From NCBI RefSeq assembly GCF_001905665.1, contig NZ_LIVX01000004.1:207497-271496 (forward strand): DNA of 64,000 nt, written 5' to 3'. The position numbers were made by a program, and so were the translations under genes. This document shows, piece by piece, positions 49,530 to 58,842 of this stretch (its first letter is position 1; each line of letters opens with the position of its first letter). Source of the stretch: Streptomyces sp. CB02261. GTDB taxonomy: Bacteria > Actinomycetota > Actinomycetes > Streptomycetales > Streptomycetaceae. A model generated the notes under the pieces. It worked only from the letters and a program-made list of their open reading frames with translations. It did no database searches and was not told the origin of the DNA.

Positions 49530-49577
49530 CTCGGCCGGGGGGCTTGTGCCGAGTGGAACACGTTCCTAGCATCTCCG

Positions 49578-49600
49578 GTGTTACATCATTGGTGTCACAC
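49578..49600. promoter_or_regulatory. MerR-type operator candidate of the beta-oxidation operon
   Basis: GTGTTACA and TGTCACAC (7 of 8 bases complementary) flank TCATTGG. The core ACA-N7-TGT and flanking bases recur before merR (56281-56302), with 15 of 22 bases identical. Confidence 0.6.
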
Positions 49601-49615
49601 AGGCCTGGGGGCTGG

Positions 49616-50773
49616 ATGAGCACGACACACACCACCGCGACCGGCCCGCTCGCCGGGGTACGCGTGGTCGAACTCGCCGGCATCGGCCCCGGCCCCTTCG
49701 CCGCCATGCTCCTCGCCGACCTGGGGGCCGACGTCGTCCGCGTCGACCGCCCCGGCGGCCCCGGTCTCGGCATCGACCCGGCCCGCGACCTCACCAACCG
49801 CAACAAGCGCTCGGTCCTCGTCGACCTCAAGGCCGACGTGGGCCCGGCCACCGTCCTGGACCTCGTCGAGCGGGCCGACATTCTCATCGAGGGCTACCGG
49901 CCCGGGGTCGCCGAGCGCCTCGGCGTGGGCCCCGACGACTGCCTCGCCCGCAATCCGCGGCTCGTCTACGGGCGGATGACCGGCTGGGGCCAGGACGGGC
50001 CCCTCGCCGCCGCCGCGGGCCACGACATCGGCTACATCGCGATCACCGGCGCGCTCGGCATGATCGGCCCCGACCCCGAAGGACCGCCCACCGTCCCGGC
50101 CAACCTCGTCGGCGACTACGCGGGCGGCTCCCTCTACCTCGTCATCGGCGTCCTCGCCGCGCTCCAGCACGCCCGCGCGCACGGCGAGGGCCAGGTCGTG
50201 GACGCCGCCATCGTCGACGGCACCGCACACCTCACCACCATGATCCACGGCATGCTCGCGGCCGGCGGCTGGCAGGACCGGCGGGGCGTCAACCTCCTCG
50301 ACGGCGGCTGCCCCTTCTACGGCGTGTACGAGACCTCCGACGGCGGTCACATGGCGGTCGGCGCGCTGGAGGAGCGGTTCTACGCGGAGTTCGTCCGCCT
50401 CCTCGGCGTCGAGGACGTGGCACCCGCACGCCGCGACCTCGCCCGCTGGCCCGAGCTGCGGGAGGCCGTCGCCCGCCGTTTCCGGAGCCGTACCCGCGAG
50501 GAGTGGACGGCCGTCTTCGACGGCAGTGACGCCTGCGTCGCGCCCGTCCTCTCGCTGCGCGAGGCCCCGGCCCATCCGCACCTCGCCGCCCGCGCCACCT
50601 TCTCCGAGCGCGACGGGATCGCCCAGCCCGCCCCCGCGCCCCGTTTCTCCGTCACCCCCGGCACCCTGCGTACGGGCCCCGCCCTGCCCGGTGCCGACAC
50701 CGCGGCCGTGGCCCGTGACTGGGCCGTCCCCGCGCTCGACGGACCGCAGCAGACCCAGGAGACCGAAGCATGA
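49616..50773 (+). CDS. CaiB/BaiF family CoA-transferase (class III)
   Basis: A 385-residue class III CoA-transferase or racemase of the CaiB/alpha-methylacyl-CoA racemase family. The catalytic aspartate is D167 (NLVGDYAGG), and GHDIGY has the histidine H136 used by racemase members. [14 protein letters not shown] and [11 protein letters not shown] are family signatures. ATG 49616 has only GGGGG upstream. It begins an operon with the acyl-CoA dehydrogenase gene, whose start overlaps its stop (ATGA). It could racemise 2-methylacyl-CoA or move CoA between acids. Confidence 0.92.
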   Translation: MSTTHTTATGPLAGVRVVELAGIGPGPFAAMLLADLGADVVRVDRPGGPGLGIDPARDLTNRNKRSVLVDLKADVGPATVLDLVERADILIEGYRPGVAERLGVGPDDCLARNPRLVYGRMTGWGQDGPLAAAAGHDIGYIAITGALGMIGPDPEGPPTVPANLVGDYAGGSLYLVIGVLAALQHARAHGEGQVVDAAIVDGTAHLTTMIHGMLAAGGWQDRRGVNLLDGGCPFYGVYETSDGGHMAVGALEERFYAEFVRLLGVEDVAPARRDLARWPELREAVARRFRSRTREEWTAVFDGSDACVAPVLSLREAPAHPHLAARATFSERDGIAQPAPAPRFSVTPGTLRTGPALPGADTAAVARDWAVPALDGPQQTQETEA

Positions 50774-51912
50774 AGCGTCAGCTCTACACCGCCGACCACG
50801 AGGCCTTCCGGGCGACGGTCCGCACCTTCCTCGAGAAGGAGGTGCTCCCGCACTACGAGCGGTGGGAGAAGGACGGCGTCGTCTCCCGCGAGGTCTGGCT
50901 CGCCGCCGGACGGCAGGGCCTGCTCGGGCTCGCCGTCGACGAGGAGTACGGAGGCGGCGGCACCCCCGACTTCCGCTACGGCGCCGTCCTCGCCGAGGAG
51001 TTCACCCGGGCCGGCGCCCCGGGGCTCGCCATCGGGCTGCACAACGACATCATCGGCCCCTACCTCACCTCGCTCGGCACCGAGGAGCAGAAGCGGCGCT
51101 GGCTGCCCGGCTTCTGCTCCGGCGAGCTGATCACCGCCATCGCCATGACGGAACCCGGCGCCGGCTCGGACCTCCAGGGGATCCGTACGACCGCGGAGGA
51201 CCACGGCGACCACTGGGTCCTCAACGGCTCCAAGACCTTCATCTCCAACGGCATCCTCGCCGACCTCGTGATCGTCGTCGCCCGCACCACCCCGGAGGGG
51301 GGCGCGCACGGCCTCTCCCTCCTCGTCGTCGAGCGCGGAGCCGAGGGCTTCGAGCGCGGCCGGAACCTGGACAAGATCGGCCAGAAGTCCCAGGACACCG
51401 CCGAACTGTTCTTCGAGGACGTCCGCGTCCCCAAGGAGAACCTGCTCGGCGAGCTCAACGGCGCCTTCCTCCACCTCATGACCAACCTCGCGCAGGAGCG
51501 GCTCGCCATCGCCGTCGCGGGCATCGCCGGCGCCGAGCACCTCCTGGAGATCACCACCCGGTACGTCAAGGAGCGGGAGGCCTTCGGCCGGCCCCTCGCC
51601 CGGCTCCAGCACATCCGCTTCGAGATCGCGGAGATGGCCACCGAGTGCGCCGTCACCCGGACCTTCGTCGACCGCTGCATCACCGAGCACACCGAGGGGG
51701 GACTCGACGCCGTCCACGCCTCCATGGCCAAGTGGTGGGCCACCGAACTCCAGAAGCGGGTCGCCGACCGGTGCCTGCAACTGCACGGCGGATACGGCTA
51801 CATGAGCGAATTCCCGGTCGCCCGCGCCTACACCGACGGCCGGATCCAGACCATCTACGGCGGCACCACCGAGATCATGAAGGAGATCATCGGCCGTTCG
51901 CTCCTCGGCTGA
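50770..51912 (+). CDS. Acyl-CoA dehydrogenase
   Basis: A 380-residue flavoprotein that makes the first trans-2 double bond of beta-oxidation. The FAD-site and signature segments [18 protein letters not shown] and [14 protein letters not shown] are present, as is the terminal [19 protein letters not shown] FAD dimer signature ([10 protein letters not shown]). The ATG (50770) overlaps the previous stop by four bases, so translation is coupled. It passes electrons to ETF. The next gene, thiolase, begins 60 bases on. Confidence 0.95.
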   Translation: MKRQLYTADHEAFRATVRTFLEKEVLPHYERWEKDGVVSREVWLAAGRQGLLGLAVDEEYGGGGTPDFRYGAVLAEEFTRAGAPGLAIGLHNDIIGPYLTSLGTEEQKRRWLPGFCSGELITAIAMTEPGAGSDLQGIRTTAEDHGDHWVLNGSKTFISNGILADLVIVVARTTPEGGAHGLSLLVVERGAEGFERGRNLDKIGQKSQDTAELFFEDVRVPKENLLGELNGAFLHLMTNLAQERLAIAVAGIAGAEHLLEITTRYVKEREAFGRPLARLQHIRFEIAEMATECAVTRTFVDRCITEHTEGGLDAVHASMAKWWATELQKRVADRCLQLHGGYGYMSEFPVARAYTDGRIQTIYGGTTEIMKEIIGRSLLG

Positions 51913-51971
51913 CCTCCCCCTCGACCTCCCCGCGGAACCTCCCCACCCTCAACCCTCGCGAAAGGCTTTCC

Positions 51972-53186
51972 GTGAGCACCGAAGCGTACGTGTACGACGC
52001 GATCCGCACCCCGCGCGGACGCGGCAAGGCCAACGGCTCCCTGCACGGCACCAAGCCCATCGACCTGGTCGTCGGCCTCATCCGGGAGATCCAGTCCCGC
52101 AACCCCGACCTCGACCCCGCCGCGATCGACGACATCGTCCTCGGCGTCGTCGGCCCGGTCGGCGACCAGGGCTCCGACATCGCCCGCATCGCCGCCATCG
52201 CCGCCGGGCTCCCCGACACCGTGGCCGGCGTCCAGGAGAACCGCTTCTGTGCCTCCGGCCTCGAAGCGGTCAACATGGCCGCGATGAAGGTCCGCTCCGG
52301 CTGGGAGGACCTCGTCCTCGCCGGCGGCGTCGAGTCCATGTCCCGCGTGCCGATGGCCTCCGACGGCGGCGCCTGGTTCTCCGACCCGATGACGAACCTC
52401 GACACCAACTTCGTCCCGCAGGGCATCGGCGCCGACCTCATCGCCACCATCGAGGGCTTCACCCGCCGCGACGTCGACGAGTACGCCGAACTCTCCCAGG
52501 AGCGGGCCGCCACCGCCTGGAAGGACGGGCGCTTCGCCCGCTCCGTCGTCCCGGTCCTCGACCGCAGCGGACTCGTCGTCCTCGACCACGACGAGCACCT
52601 GCGCCCCGGCACCACCGCCGACTCCCTCGCCCGGCTCAAGCCCTCCTTCGCCGACATCGGCGAGCTCGGCGGCTTCGACGCCGTGGCGCTGCAGAAGTAC
52701 CACTGGGTCGAGGAGATCGACCACGTCCACCACGCCGGCAACTCCTCCGGCATCGTCGACGGCGCCTCCCTCGTCGCCATCGGCTCGAAGGAGGTCGGTG
52801 AGCGGTACGGGCTGACGCCGCGCGCCCGGATCGTCTCGGCCGCGGTCTCCGGATCCGAGCCGACCATCATGCTCACCGGCCCCGCCCCGGCGACCCGCAA
52901 GGCACTCGCCAAGGCCGGCCTCACGATCGACGACATCGACCTGATCGAGATCAACGAGGCCTTCGCGGCCGTCGTCCTGCGCTTCGTGAAGGACATGGGG
53001 ATCTCCCTGGACAAGGTCAACGTCAACGGCGGAGCCATCGCGCTCGGCCACCCGCTCGGCGCCACCGGCGCGATGATCCTCGGCACCCTCGTCGACGAGC
53101 TGGAGCGGCAGGACAAGCGCTACGGCCTCGCCACCCTCTGCGTGGGCGGCGGCATGGGCATCGCCACCGTCGTCGAGCGCGTCTGA
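51972..53186 (+). CDS. Acetyl-CoA acyltransferase (thiolase)
   Basis: A 404-residue thiolase that splits 3-ketoacyl-CoA to acetyl-CoA and a shortened acyl-CoA. C93 in [12 protein letters not shown] is the acylated cysteine; [18 protein letters not shown] contains the histidine and CVGGGMG the second catalytic cysteine. GTG 51972 has AAAGG before it. It follows the dehydrogenase gene and precedes the FadB/J-type gene by 39 bases, in the standard order for fatty-acid breakdown. Confidence 0.95.
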   Translation: MSTEAYVYDAIRTPRGRGKANGSLHGTKPIDLVVGLIREIQSRNPDLDPAAIDDIVLGVVGPVGDQGSDIARIAAIAAGLPDTVAGVQENRFCASGLEAVNMAAMKVRSGWEDLVLAGGVESMSRVPMASDGGAWFSDPMTNLDTNFVPQGIGADLIATIEGFTRRDVDEYAELSQERAATAWKDGRFARSVVPVLDRSGLVVLDHDEHLRPGTTADSLARLKPSFADIGELGGFDAVALQKYHWVEEIDHVHHAGNSSGIVDGASLVAIGSKEVGERYGLTPRARIVSAAVSGSEPTIMLTGPAPATRKALAKAGLTIDDIDLIEINEAFAAVVLRFVKDMGISLDKVNVNGGAIALGHPLGATGAMILGTLVDELERQDKRYGLATLCVGGGMGIATVVERV

Positions 53187-53225
53187 CCGTCCCGTCCGAA
53201 CCCCTCAAACGGAGAAGCATCAGTC

Positions 53226-55400
53226 ATGAGCGAGAGCACCACCATCCGCTGGGAGCAGGACGCGACCGGGATCGTCACCCTCGTCCTGGACGACCCCGAC
53301 CAGTCCGCCAACACCATGAACCAGGCCTTCCGGGCCTCGGTCATCGCCGTCGCCGACCGCGTGGAGGCCGAGAAGGACTCCATCCGCGGCATCATCTACA
53401 CCTCCGCCAAGAAGACCTTCTTCGCCGGCGGCGACCTCAAGGACATGGTCCAGGCGGGCCCCGAGCACGCCCAGGACATCTTCGACGCGGCCATCGAGAT
53501 GAAGAAGGCGCTGCGCCGCATCGAGACCCTCGGCAAGCCGGTCGTCGCCGCGATCAACGGCGCCGCGCTCGGCGGCGGCTACGAGATCGCGCTCGCCTCC
53601 CACCACCGCGTGGCGCTCGACGCCCCCGGCTCCAAGATCGGCCTGCCCGAGGTCACCCTCGGCCTGCTGCCGGGCGGCGGCGGCGTCGCCCGCACCGTAC
53701 GCCTCATGGGCATCACGGACGCCCTGCTCAAGGTGCTGCTCCAGGGCACCCAGTACACCCCGAAGCGCGCCCTGGAGAACGGCCTCGTCGACGCCGTGGC
53801 CGCCACCCCCGAGGAGATGATGGCCAAGGCCATCGCCTTCATCGACGCGCACCCCGAGTCCCGGCAGCCCTGGGACGTGCCCGGCCACAGGATCCCCGGC
53901 GGCACGCCGTCGAACCCGAAGTTCGCCGCCAACCTGCCCGCCTTCCCGGCCAACCTCCGCAAGCAGCTCGGCGGCGCGCCCTACCCGGCGCCGCGCGCCA
54001 TCATGGCCGCCGCCGTCGAGGGCTCCCAGGTCGACTTCGAGACCGCGCTCACCATCGAGTCCCGCTACTTCACCGAGCTGGTCGTCGGCCGGACCGCGAA
54101 GAACATGATCCAGGCCTTCTTCTTCGACCTCCAGGCCGTGAACTCGGGCGCGAGCCGTCCGAAGGACATCGCGCGGAGCCAGGTCCGCAAGGTCGCCGTC
54201 CTCGGCGCCGGCATGATGGGCGCCGGCATCGCGTACTCCTGCGCCCGCGCCGGCATCGAGGTCGTCCTCAAGGACGTCTCCGCCGAGTCCGCCGCCAAGG
54301 GCAAGGCCTACTCCGAGGCGCTCTGCGCCAAGGCCGTCTCCCGCGGCCGCACCACCCAGGACAAGGCCGACGCGCTCCTGGCCCGGATCACCCCGACCGC
54401 CGAGGTCCGCGACCTGGCGGGCTGCGACGCCGTCATCGAGGCCGTCTTCGAGGACACCGCGCTCAAGCACAAGGTCTTCCAGGAGATCCAGGCCGTCGTC
54501 GCCCCCGACGCGCTGCTCTGCTCCAACACCTCCACCCTGCCGATCTCCGTCCTCGCGGAGGGCGTGGAGCGCCAGGCCGACTTCATCGGCCTGCACTTCT
54601 TCTCGCCCGTCGACAAGATGCCGCTCGTCGAGATCATCAAGGGCGAGCGGACCGGCGACGAGGCCCTCGCCCGCGCGTTCGACCTCGTCCGGCAGATCAA
54701 CAAGACGCCGATCGTCGTCAACGACTCGCGCGGCTTCTTCACCTCCCGGGTGATCGGCCACTTCATCAACGAGGGCGTCGCCATGCTCGGCGAGGGAATC
54801 GAGCCCGCCTCGATCGAGCAGGCCGCGGCCCAGGCCGGCTACCCCGCCAAGGTCCTCTCCCTGATGGACGAGCTGACCCTGACCCTGCCCCGCAAGATCC
54901 GCAACGAGACCAGGCGGGCGGTCGAGGAGGCCGGCGGCACCTGGACCAGCCACCCCGGCGAGGCCGTGATCGACCGCATGGTCGACGAGTTCGGCCGCCC
55001 CGGCCGCAGCGGCGGCGCCGGCTTCTACGAGTACGGGGAGGACGGCAGGCGCGGCAGGCTCTGGCCCGGCCTGCGCGAGCACTTCACCAAGCCCGGACAC
55101 GAGATCCCGTTCCGCGACATGCAGGAGCGGATGCTCTTCGCCGAGGCCCTGGACACCGTCCGGCTCCTGGAGGAGGGCGTCCTGACCTCGGTCGCCGACG
55201 CCAACATCGGCTCCATCATGGGCATCGGCTTCCCGGCCTGGACCGGCGGCGTCCTGCAGTACATCAACGGCTACGAGGGCGGTGCCGCCGGCTTCGTGAC
55301 CCGCGCCCGCGAGCTGGCGGCCACCTACGGGGAGCGGTTCGAGCCCCCGGCCCTGCTGGTGGAGAAGGCGGACCGGGGCGAGGTCTTCACCGACTCCTGA
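53226..55400 (+). CDS. Multifunctional enoyl-CoA hydratase / 3-hydroxyacyl-CoA dehydrogenase (FadJ-like)
   Basis: A 724-residue bifunctional enzyme. Residues 1-190 are a crotonase domain (FAGGDLKDM and AALGGGYEIALASHHRV form the oxyanion hole and catalytic Glu region). From about residue 318 comes the NAD-binding dehydrogenase domain (GAGMMGAGIAYSCA at about 322) with the FIGLHFFSPVDKMPLVEI region, then a C-terminal 3HCDH domain. It catalyses hydration and oxidation in beta-oxidation. It is the last gene of the operon and overlaps the convergent merR gene by 14 bases. Confidence 0.95.
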   Translation: MSESTTIRWEQDATGIVTLVLDDPDQSANTMNQAFRASVIAVADRVEAEKDSIRGIIYTSAKKTFFAGGDLKDMVQAGPEHAQDIFDAAIEMKKALRRIETLGKPVVAAINGAALGGGYEIALASHHRVALDAPGSKIGLPEVTLGLLPGGGGVARTVRLMGITDALLKVLLQGTQYTPKRALENGLVDAVAATPEEMMAKAIAFIDAHPESRQPWDVPGHRIPGGTPSNPKFAANLPAFPANLRKQLGGAPYPAPRAIMAAAVEGSQVDFETALTIESRYFTELVVGRTAKNMIQAFFFDLQAVNSGASRPKDIARSQVRKVAVLGAGMMGAGIAYSCARAGIEVVLKDVSAESAAKGKAYSEALCAKAVSRGRTTQDKADALLARITPTAEVRDLAGCDAVIEAVFEDTALKHKVFQEIQAVVAPDALLCSNTSTLPISVLAEGVERQADFIGLHFFSPVDKMPLVEIIKGERTGDEALARAFDLVRQINKTPIVVNDSRGFFTSRVIGHFINEGVAMLGEGIEPASIEQAAAQAGYPAKVLSLMDELTLTLPRKIRNETRRAVEEAGGTWTSHPGEAVIDRMVDEFGRPGRSGGAGFYEYGEDGRRGRLWPGLREHFTKPGHEIPFRDMQERMLFAEALDTVRLLEEGVLTSVADANIGSIMGIGFPAWTGGVLQYINGYEGGAAGFVTRARELAATYGERFEPPALLVEKADRGEVFTDS

Positions 55401-56280
55401 ACGCGGCCCTCAGCTCCTCGCTCAGCGAGCGCTGGAAGGCGGTGACGAGGGCCTGGACCACCATCGGCTGCATGTGCGCCGAGAGCGACTTCATCGCGGT
55501 CAGGTGGTCCGGGTCCTCACCGCTCTCCCGGTACGGGTTCCACACCTGCTCCTGGAAGAGCCGCGAGAGTTCCTGTGCGGCGGCGCGGGCGTGCTCCAGG
55601 AGCACGGTCCGGGAGGCGAGGATCGTCTCGTGCTCGATCGGCACGTCGAGGAGCTCCACGCCGAGCCTCAGGAGCGCGCCGTCGAGCCGGAAGGCGTCGG
55701 GGTCGTCGGTCCGGTCGAGGACGCCCATCGCGGCCAGCCGCCCGACGTCCTGCTCCGTCAGCGGCCGCCCGGCGCGCCGCTCCAGATCGCGCCGGGTGAT
55801 GACCTCGGCCGACTCGGGCGCCCAGGAGGCCACCAGGGCCCGGTGGATGGCGAGGTCCTGGGCACTGAGGTCGGGCGGCAGCTGTTCCACGTACCGCTCG
55901 ATCGCCGCCAGCGTCATGCCCTGCCGCTGGAGCTCCTCGATGAGCGCGAGCCGCGACAGGTGCCCCGGCCCGTAGTGCCCGACCCGCCGTGCCCCGATCA
56001 CGGGCGGCGGCAGCAGCCCCCGGGTCCCGTAGAACCGCACGGTCCGCACGGTGACCCCGGCCCGCGCGGCCAGCTCGTCGACGGTGTAGCTCGGCACGTC
56101 ACCAGCCGGCACGTCGCCACCGGGAACGTCCGGGCCGTCCGGCGTGTCGCCACCCGTCATGTCACCGCCCGGCGCGTCGTCACCCAGCACGTCCCCACGG
56201 GGCACCTCCCCCTCGCCGCTCCCGACGCCCATCCGAGGTGCCCTCACTTCCCTGCCGGTCGACCCGCCGGTCCGGGTCAC
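55387..56280 (-). CDS. MerR-family regulator, probable controller of the beta-oxidation operon
   Basis: A protein of up to 297 residues. After a 60-residue Gly/Asp/Pro-rich repetitive tail, the MerR helix-turn-helix begins (YTVDELAARAGVTVRTVRFYG, GLLPPPVIGARRVGHYG) followed by a coiled dimer helix and a long effector domain with methionines near the end. GTG 56280 is used; there is no ribosome-binding site, and TACTGT lies just before it, so a leaderless start is possible. ATG 56232 is an alternative. An operator copy lies directly upstream and another before the beta-oxidation operon. Confidence 0.85.
   Translation of the reverse strand: MTRTGGSTGREVRAPRMGVGSGEGEVPRGDVLGDDAPGGDMTGGDTPDGPDVPGGDVPAGDVPSYTVDELAARAGVTVRTVRFYGTRGLLPPPVIGARRVGHYGPGHLSRLALIEELQRQGMTLAAIERYVEQLPPDLSAQDLAIHRALVASWAPESAEVITRRDLERRAGRPLTEQDVGRLAAMGVLDRTDDPDAFRLDGALLRLGVELLDVPIEHETILASRTVLLEHARAAAQELSRLFQEQVWNPYRESGEDPDHLTAMKSLSAHMQPMVVQALVTAFQRSLSEELRAAFRSR
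56090..56205. repeat. Degenerate 15-bp repeats in the merR 5' end
   Basis: About seven loosely matching 15-base units (GGCACGTCACC-like on the plus strand) encode repeats of the pattern G-G-D-V-P in the N-terminal tail of the MerR protein. Confidence 0.55.
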
Positions 56281-56302
56281 TTGAACAGTATTGCTGTCTC
56301 AC
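56281..56302. promoter_or_regulatory. MerR autoregulatory site
   Basis: ACA and TGT flank GTATTGC in a 22-base sequence sharing 15 positions with the site at 49579-49600. On the minus strand TTTACA and TACTGT are spaced 18 bases apart just here and could be its -35 and -10 boxes. Confidence 0.55.
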
Positions 56303-56362
56303 CACCGCTGTAAAAGAGTGCGCGTGCGGGACATCACCGGGCCCGCAGTAGACTCGACCTCC

Positions 56363-57160
56363 GTGGCGGATACACAGTACGAAGACCTGTTGCGACTGGT
56401 GCTCACCTCCGGGACGGCCAAGGCCGACCGGACCGGGACCGGCACCCGAAGTGTCTTCGGGCACCAGCTCCGCTATGACCTCTCGCAGGGGTTCCCGCTG
56501 GTGACCACCAAGAAGGTGCACCTCAAGTCGATCGTGTACGAGCTGCTGTGGTTCCTCCGCGGCGACTCGAACGTCGGCTGGCTCCAGGAGCACGGCGTCA
56601 GCATCTGGAACGAGTGGGCGGACGCGAACGGCGAGCTCGGCCCGGTCTACGGCGTCCAGTGGCGCTCCTGGCCCACGCCCGACGGCCGGCACATCGACCA
56701 GATCAGCCAGGTCCTCGACACCCTGCGCGACGACCCGGACTCCCGGCGGATGATCGTCTCCGCCTGGAACGTCTCCGAGCTGGACCGGATGGCGCTCGCC
56801 CCGTGCCACGCCTTCTTCCAGTTCTACGTCGCCGACGGCAGGCTCTCCTGCCAGCTGTACCAGCGCAGCGCCGACCTGTTCCTCGGCGTCCCCTTCAACA
56901 TCGCGAGCTACGCCCTGCTCACCCACATGGTGGCGCAGCAGACGGGCCTGGAACCGGGCGACTTCATCTGGACCGGCGGCGACTGCCACATCTACGACAA
57001 CCACGTGGAGCAGGTCACCGAGCAGCTCACGCGCACCCCGTTCGACTTCCCGGAGCTGCGCCTCCACAAGGTGGACTCGCTCTTCGACTACGCCTACGCC
57101 GACGTGGAGGTCGTGGACTACCGCCACCACCCGGCGATCAAGGCCCCGGTCGCCGTATGA
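56363..57160 (+). CDS. thyA: Thymidylate synthase
   Basis: A 265-residue ThyA making dTMP from dUMP with methylenetetrahydrofolate. C148 in [10 protein letters not shown] is the nucleophile; [12 protein letters not shown] and [19 protein letters not shown] contain the phosphate-binding arginines and the folate site. GTG 56363 gives the normal length; longer starts back to 56291 run into the merR operator. The stop overlaps the folA start in ATGA, so dTMP synthesis and dihydrofolate recycling are made together. Confidence 0.96.
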   Translation: MADTQYEDLLRLVLTSGTAKADRTGTGTRSVFGHQLRYDLSQGFPLVTTKKVHLKSIVYELLWFLRGDSNVGWLQEHGVSIWNEWADANGELGPVYGVQWRSWPTPDGRHIDQISQVLDTLRDDPDSRRMIVSAWNVSELDRMALAPCHAFFQFYVADGRLSCQLYQRSADLFLGVPFNIASYALLTHMVAQQTGLEPGDFIWTGGDCHIYDNHVEQVTEQLTRTPFDFPELRLHKVDSLFDYAYADVEVVDYRHHPAIKAPVAV

Positions 57161-57663
57161 ACGTCGGACTGATCTGGGCGCAGACGCCCGAGGGCGTGAT
57201 CGGCGCGGGCAACGCGATCCCGTGGCGCCTTCCCGAGGACATGGCGCACTTCAAGGCGACCACCCTCGGCCACCCGGTGATCATGGGGCGCAAGACCTGG
57301 GACTCGCTGCCCGCGCGTTTCCGCCCGCTGTCCGGCCGGCGCAACATCGTGGTCACGCGCGATCCGCGCTGGACGGCCGAGGGCGCGGAGCGCGCCGGCT
57401 CCGTCGAAGCGGCCCTCAGCCTCGCGGGCGAGTCGGCCGAGCCGGCCGAGACGGCCATGACGTGGGTGATCGGCGGTGGCGAGATCTACCGCGCCGCCCT
57501 GCCCCACGCCGGAACGCTCTCGGTGACGGAGGTGGACGCCCCGGTCACCGGCGACACCTACGCACCCGTTCTCGACCCGGCCTGGCAGCTCACCGACGAC
57601 ACCGGCTGGCAGCTCTCCACCACGAGCCTCCGCTACCGCGTCCGCCGCTACACCCGCGCCTGA
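57157..57663 (+). CDS. folA: Dihydrofolate reductase
   Basis: A 168-residue DHFR that reduces dihydrofolate (a product of ThyA) with NADPH. Visible are [20 protein letters not shown], the proton-donor D28 in [24 protein letters not shown] and the NADPH motif [16 protein letters not shown] 57157 overlaps the thyA stop by four bases (ATGA), which ensures coupled translation. Confidence 0.96.
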   Translation: MNVGLIWAQTPEGVIGAGNAIPWRLPEDMAHFKATTLGHPVIMGRKTWDSLPARFRPLSGRRNIVVTRDPRWTAEGAERAGSVEAALSLAGESAEPAETAMTWVIGGGEIYRAALPHAGTLSVTEVDAPVTGDTYAPVLDPAWQLTDDTGWQLSTTSLRYRVRRYTRA

Positions 57664-57739
57664 ACCACCCCCCGCCCTGGGCCGGTCGGGCGCGACCGCC
57701 GGAACCGCGCTGTCAGTGGCGGCGCGTAGCGTGATCACC

Positions 57740-58222
57740 ATGACCGGCATCACGTATGTCCAGGGGGACGCCACCTCGCCGCGGGGCAAGGGCGTCAAGA
57801 TCATCGCCCATGTCTGCAACGACCTCGGTGGCTGGGGCAAGGGCTTCGTCCTGGCCGTCTCCCGCCGCTGGAGCGGGCCGGAGGCGGCGTACCGCAGGTG
57901 GCACCGCGAGCGGGCGGGGAACGACTTCGGCCTCGGCGCCGCCCAGTTCGTGCAGGTCGAGCCGTACGTCTGGGTGGCCAACCTGGTGGGGCAGCGGGGG
58001 ACGCGCACCGGGCGCAGCAGCGGTGTGCCCGTGCGGTACGAGGCGATCGACGCCGCTCTCGGGCTGCTCGCCGACCGTGCGGTCGAGCTCGGCGCCTCGG
58101 TCCACATGCCGCGCATCGGCTGCGGGCTCGCGGGCGGCTCCTGGGCGCGGGTCGAGCCGCTGGTCGACCGGCGGCTGGTGGAGCGGGGGATACCGGTCAC
58201 CGTGTACGACTTCGGCGCGTAA
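57740..58222 (+). CDS. Macro domain protein (ADP-ribose hydrolase-like)
   Basis: A 160-residue single macro domain. It begins ITYVQGDATSPRGKGVKIIAHVCNDLGGWGKGFV, the ADP-ribose-binding loops with the conserved N (CND) and GG, and ends HMPRIGCGLAGGSW. It resembles Poa1p-like ADP-ribose-1''-phosphate phosphatases. It would remove or bind ADP-ribose-type metabolites. ATG 57740, 76 bases after folA; it may be in the same transcript. Confidence 0.9.
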   Translation: MTGITYVQGDATSPRGKGVKIIAHVCNDLGGWGKGFVLAVSRRWSGPEAAYRRWHRERAGNDFGLGAAQFVQVEPYVWVANLVGQRGTRTGRSSGVPVRYEAIDAALGLLADRAVELGASVHMPRIGCGLAGGSWARVEPLVDRRLVERGIPVTVYDFGA

Positions 58223-58310
58223 GGGGCGAGGGGCCGGGGTGTGGTGGGGCGTCCGGCGTCCGGCGGCTAGAGTCGGCGGCTGTCCGGACCAGGGGCATGG
58301 GGAGCAGGGG

Positions 58311-58799
58311 ATGCAGATGTACGCGCAACTCAGGGAGACGGCCGACGAGTTGGCCGGCGTCCTGTGGCGGGAGCACACCGTCTACCGGGAGCGGGGCGGT
58401 GGTGTGGTGATACGGGGCGAGCACGTGCGGCGCTGGATCAGCCTCGGGCCGACCGGGGGCAAGGACCAGGCCCTGCTGCGGGCGGGGCGGCTCCTCGACG
58501 GCGGGACCACCGCGCCGGCCCGGACCGAGGTGGTCGTGGACCTGACGGCGGGGACGGCGGAGCTGGCGGCGGTCTGCCGGGGCCTCCTCGCCGAGGTCGC
58601 CGCGGTCGCCGAACCGGCTCCCGCCGCGACGCGAAGGTCCCGGCCTTCCGGGAAGCAGCGGAAGCCGGGCCGGGCGGCCCGCGCCGCCCGGCCCGGCAAG
58701 GGGCGGCACACGAGCCTGGGTTCCTTCGTCGTGCTGCTCTGTGTCGCCGGGGTCCTCGGCGCCTGGCTCTACAGTCTCTTCGGCGGACCCGGGTACTGA
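58311..58799 (+). CDS. Hypothetical protein with C-terminal membrane anchor
   Basis: A 162-residue protein. The N-terminal 95 residues are a soluble domain (VLWREHTVYRERGGGVVIRG, then LLRAGRLLDGGTT), followed by a basic Lys/Arg-rich segment and one C-terminal hydrophobic span (SFVVLLCVAGVLGAWLYSLF). It looks like a tail-anchored protein. GGAG stands 6 bases before ATG 58311. No family is recognised. Confidence 0.7.
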   Translation: MQMYAQLRETADELAGVLWREHTVYRERGGGVVIRGEHVRRWISLGPTGGKDQALLRAGRLLDGGTTAPARTEVVVDLTAGTAELAAVCRGLLAEVAAVAEPAPAATRRSRPSGKQRKPGRAARAARPGKGRHTSLGSFVVLLCVAGVLGAWLYSLFGGPGY

Positions 58800-58812
58800 G
58801 CCGGGCCCGCCG

Positions 58813-58842
58813 CCGGTCGTCGGGTCAGAACCCGACGACCGG
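58813..58842. terminator. Hairpin overlapping the phosphodiesterase stop codon
   Basis: CCGGTCGTCGGGT and ACCCGACGACCGG form a 13-base stem with loop CAGA. It includes the stop and last codons of the minus-strand phosphodiesterase gene and lies 14 bases after the 58311 gene, so it may act on both. Confidence 0.7.

Noticed and set aside
56291..56362. Longer start of thyA
   Set aside because: It would run through the merR operator region, and the extra residues have no thymidylate synthase similarity; GTG 56363 gives the normal length.
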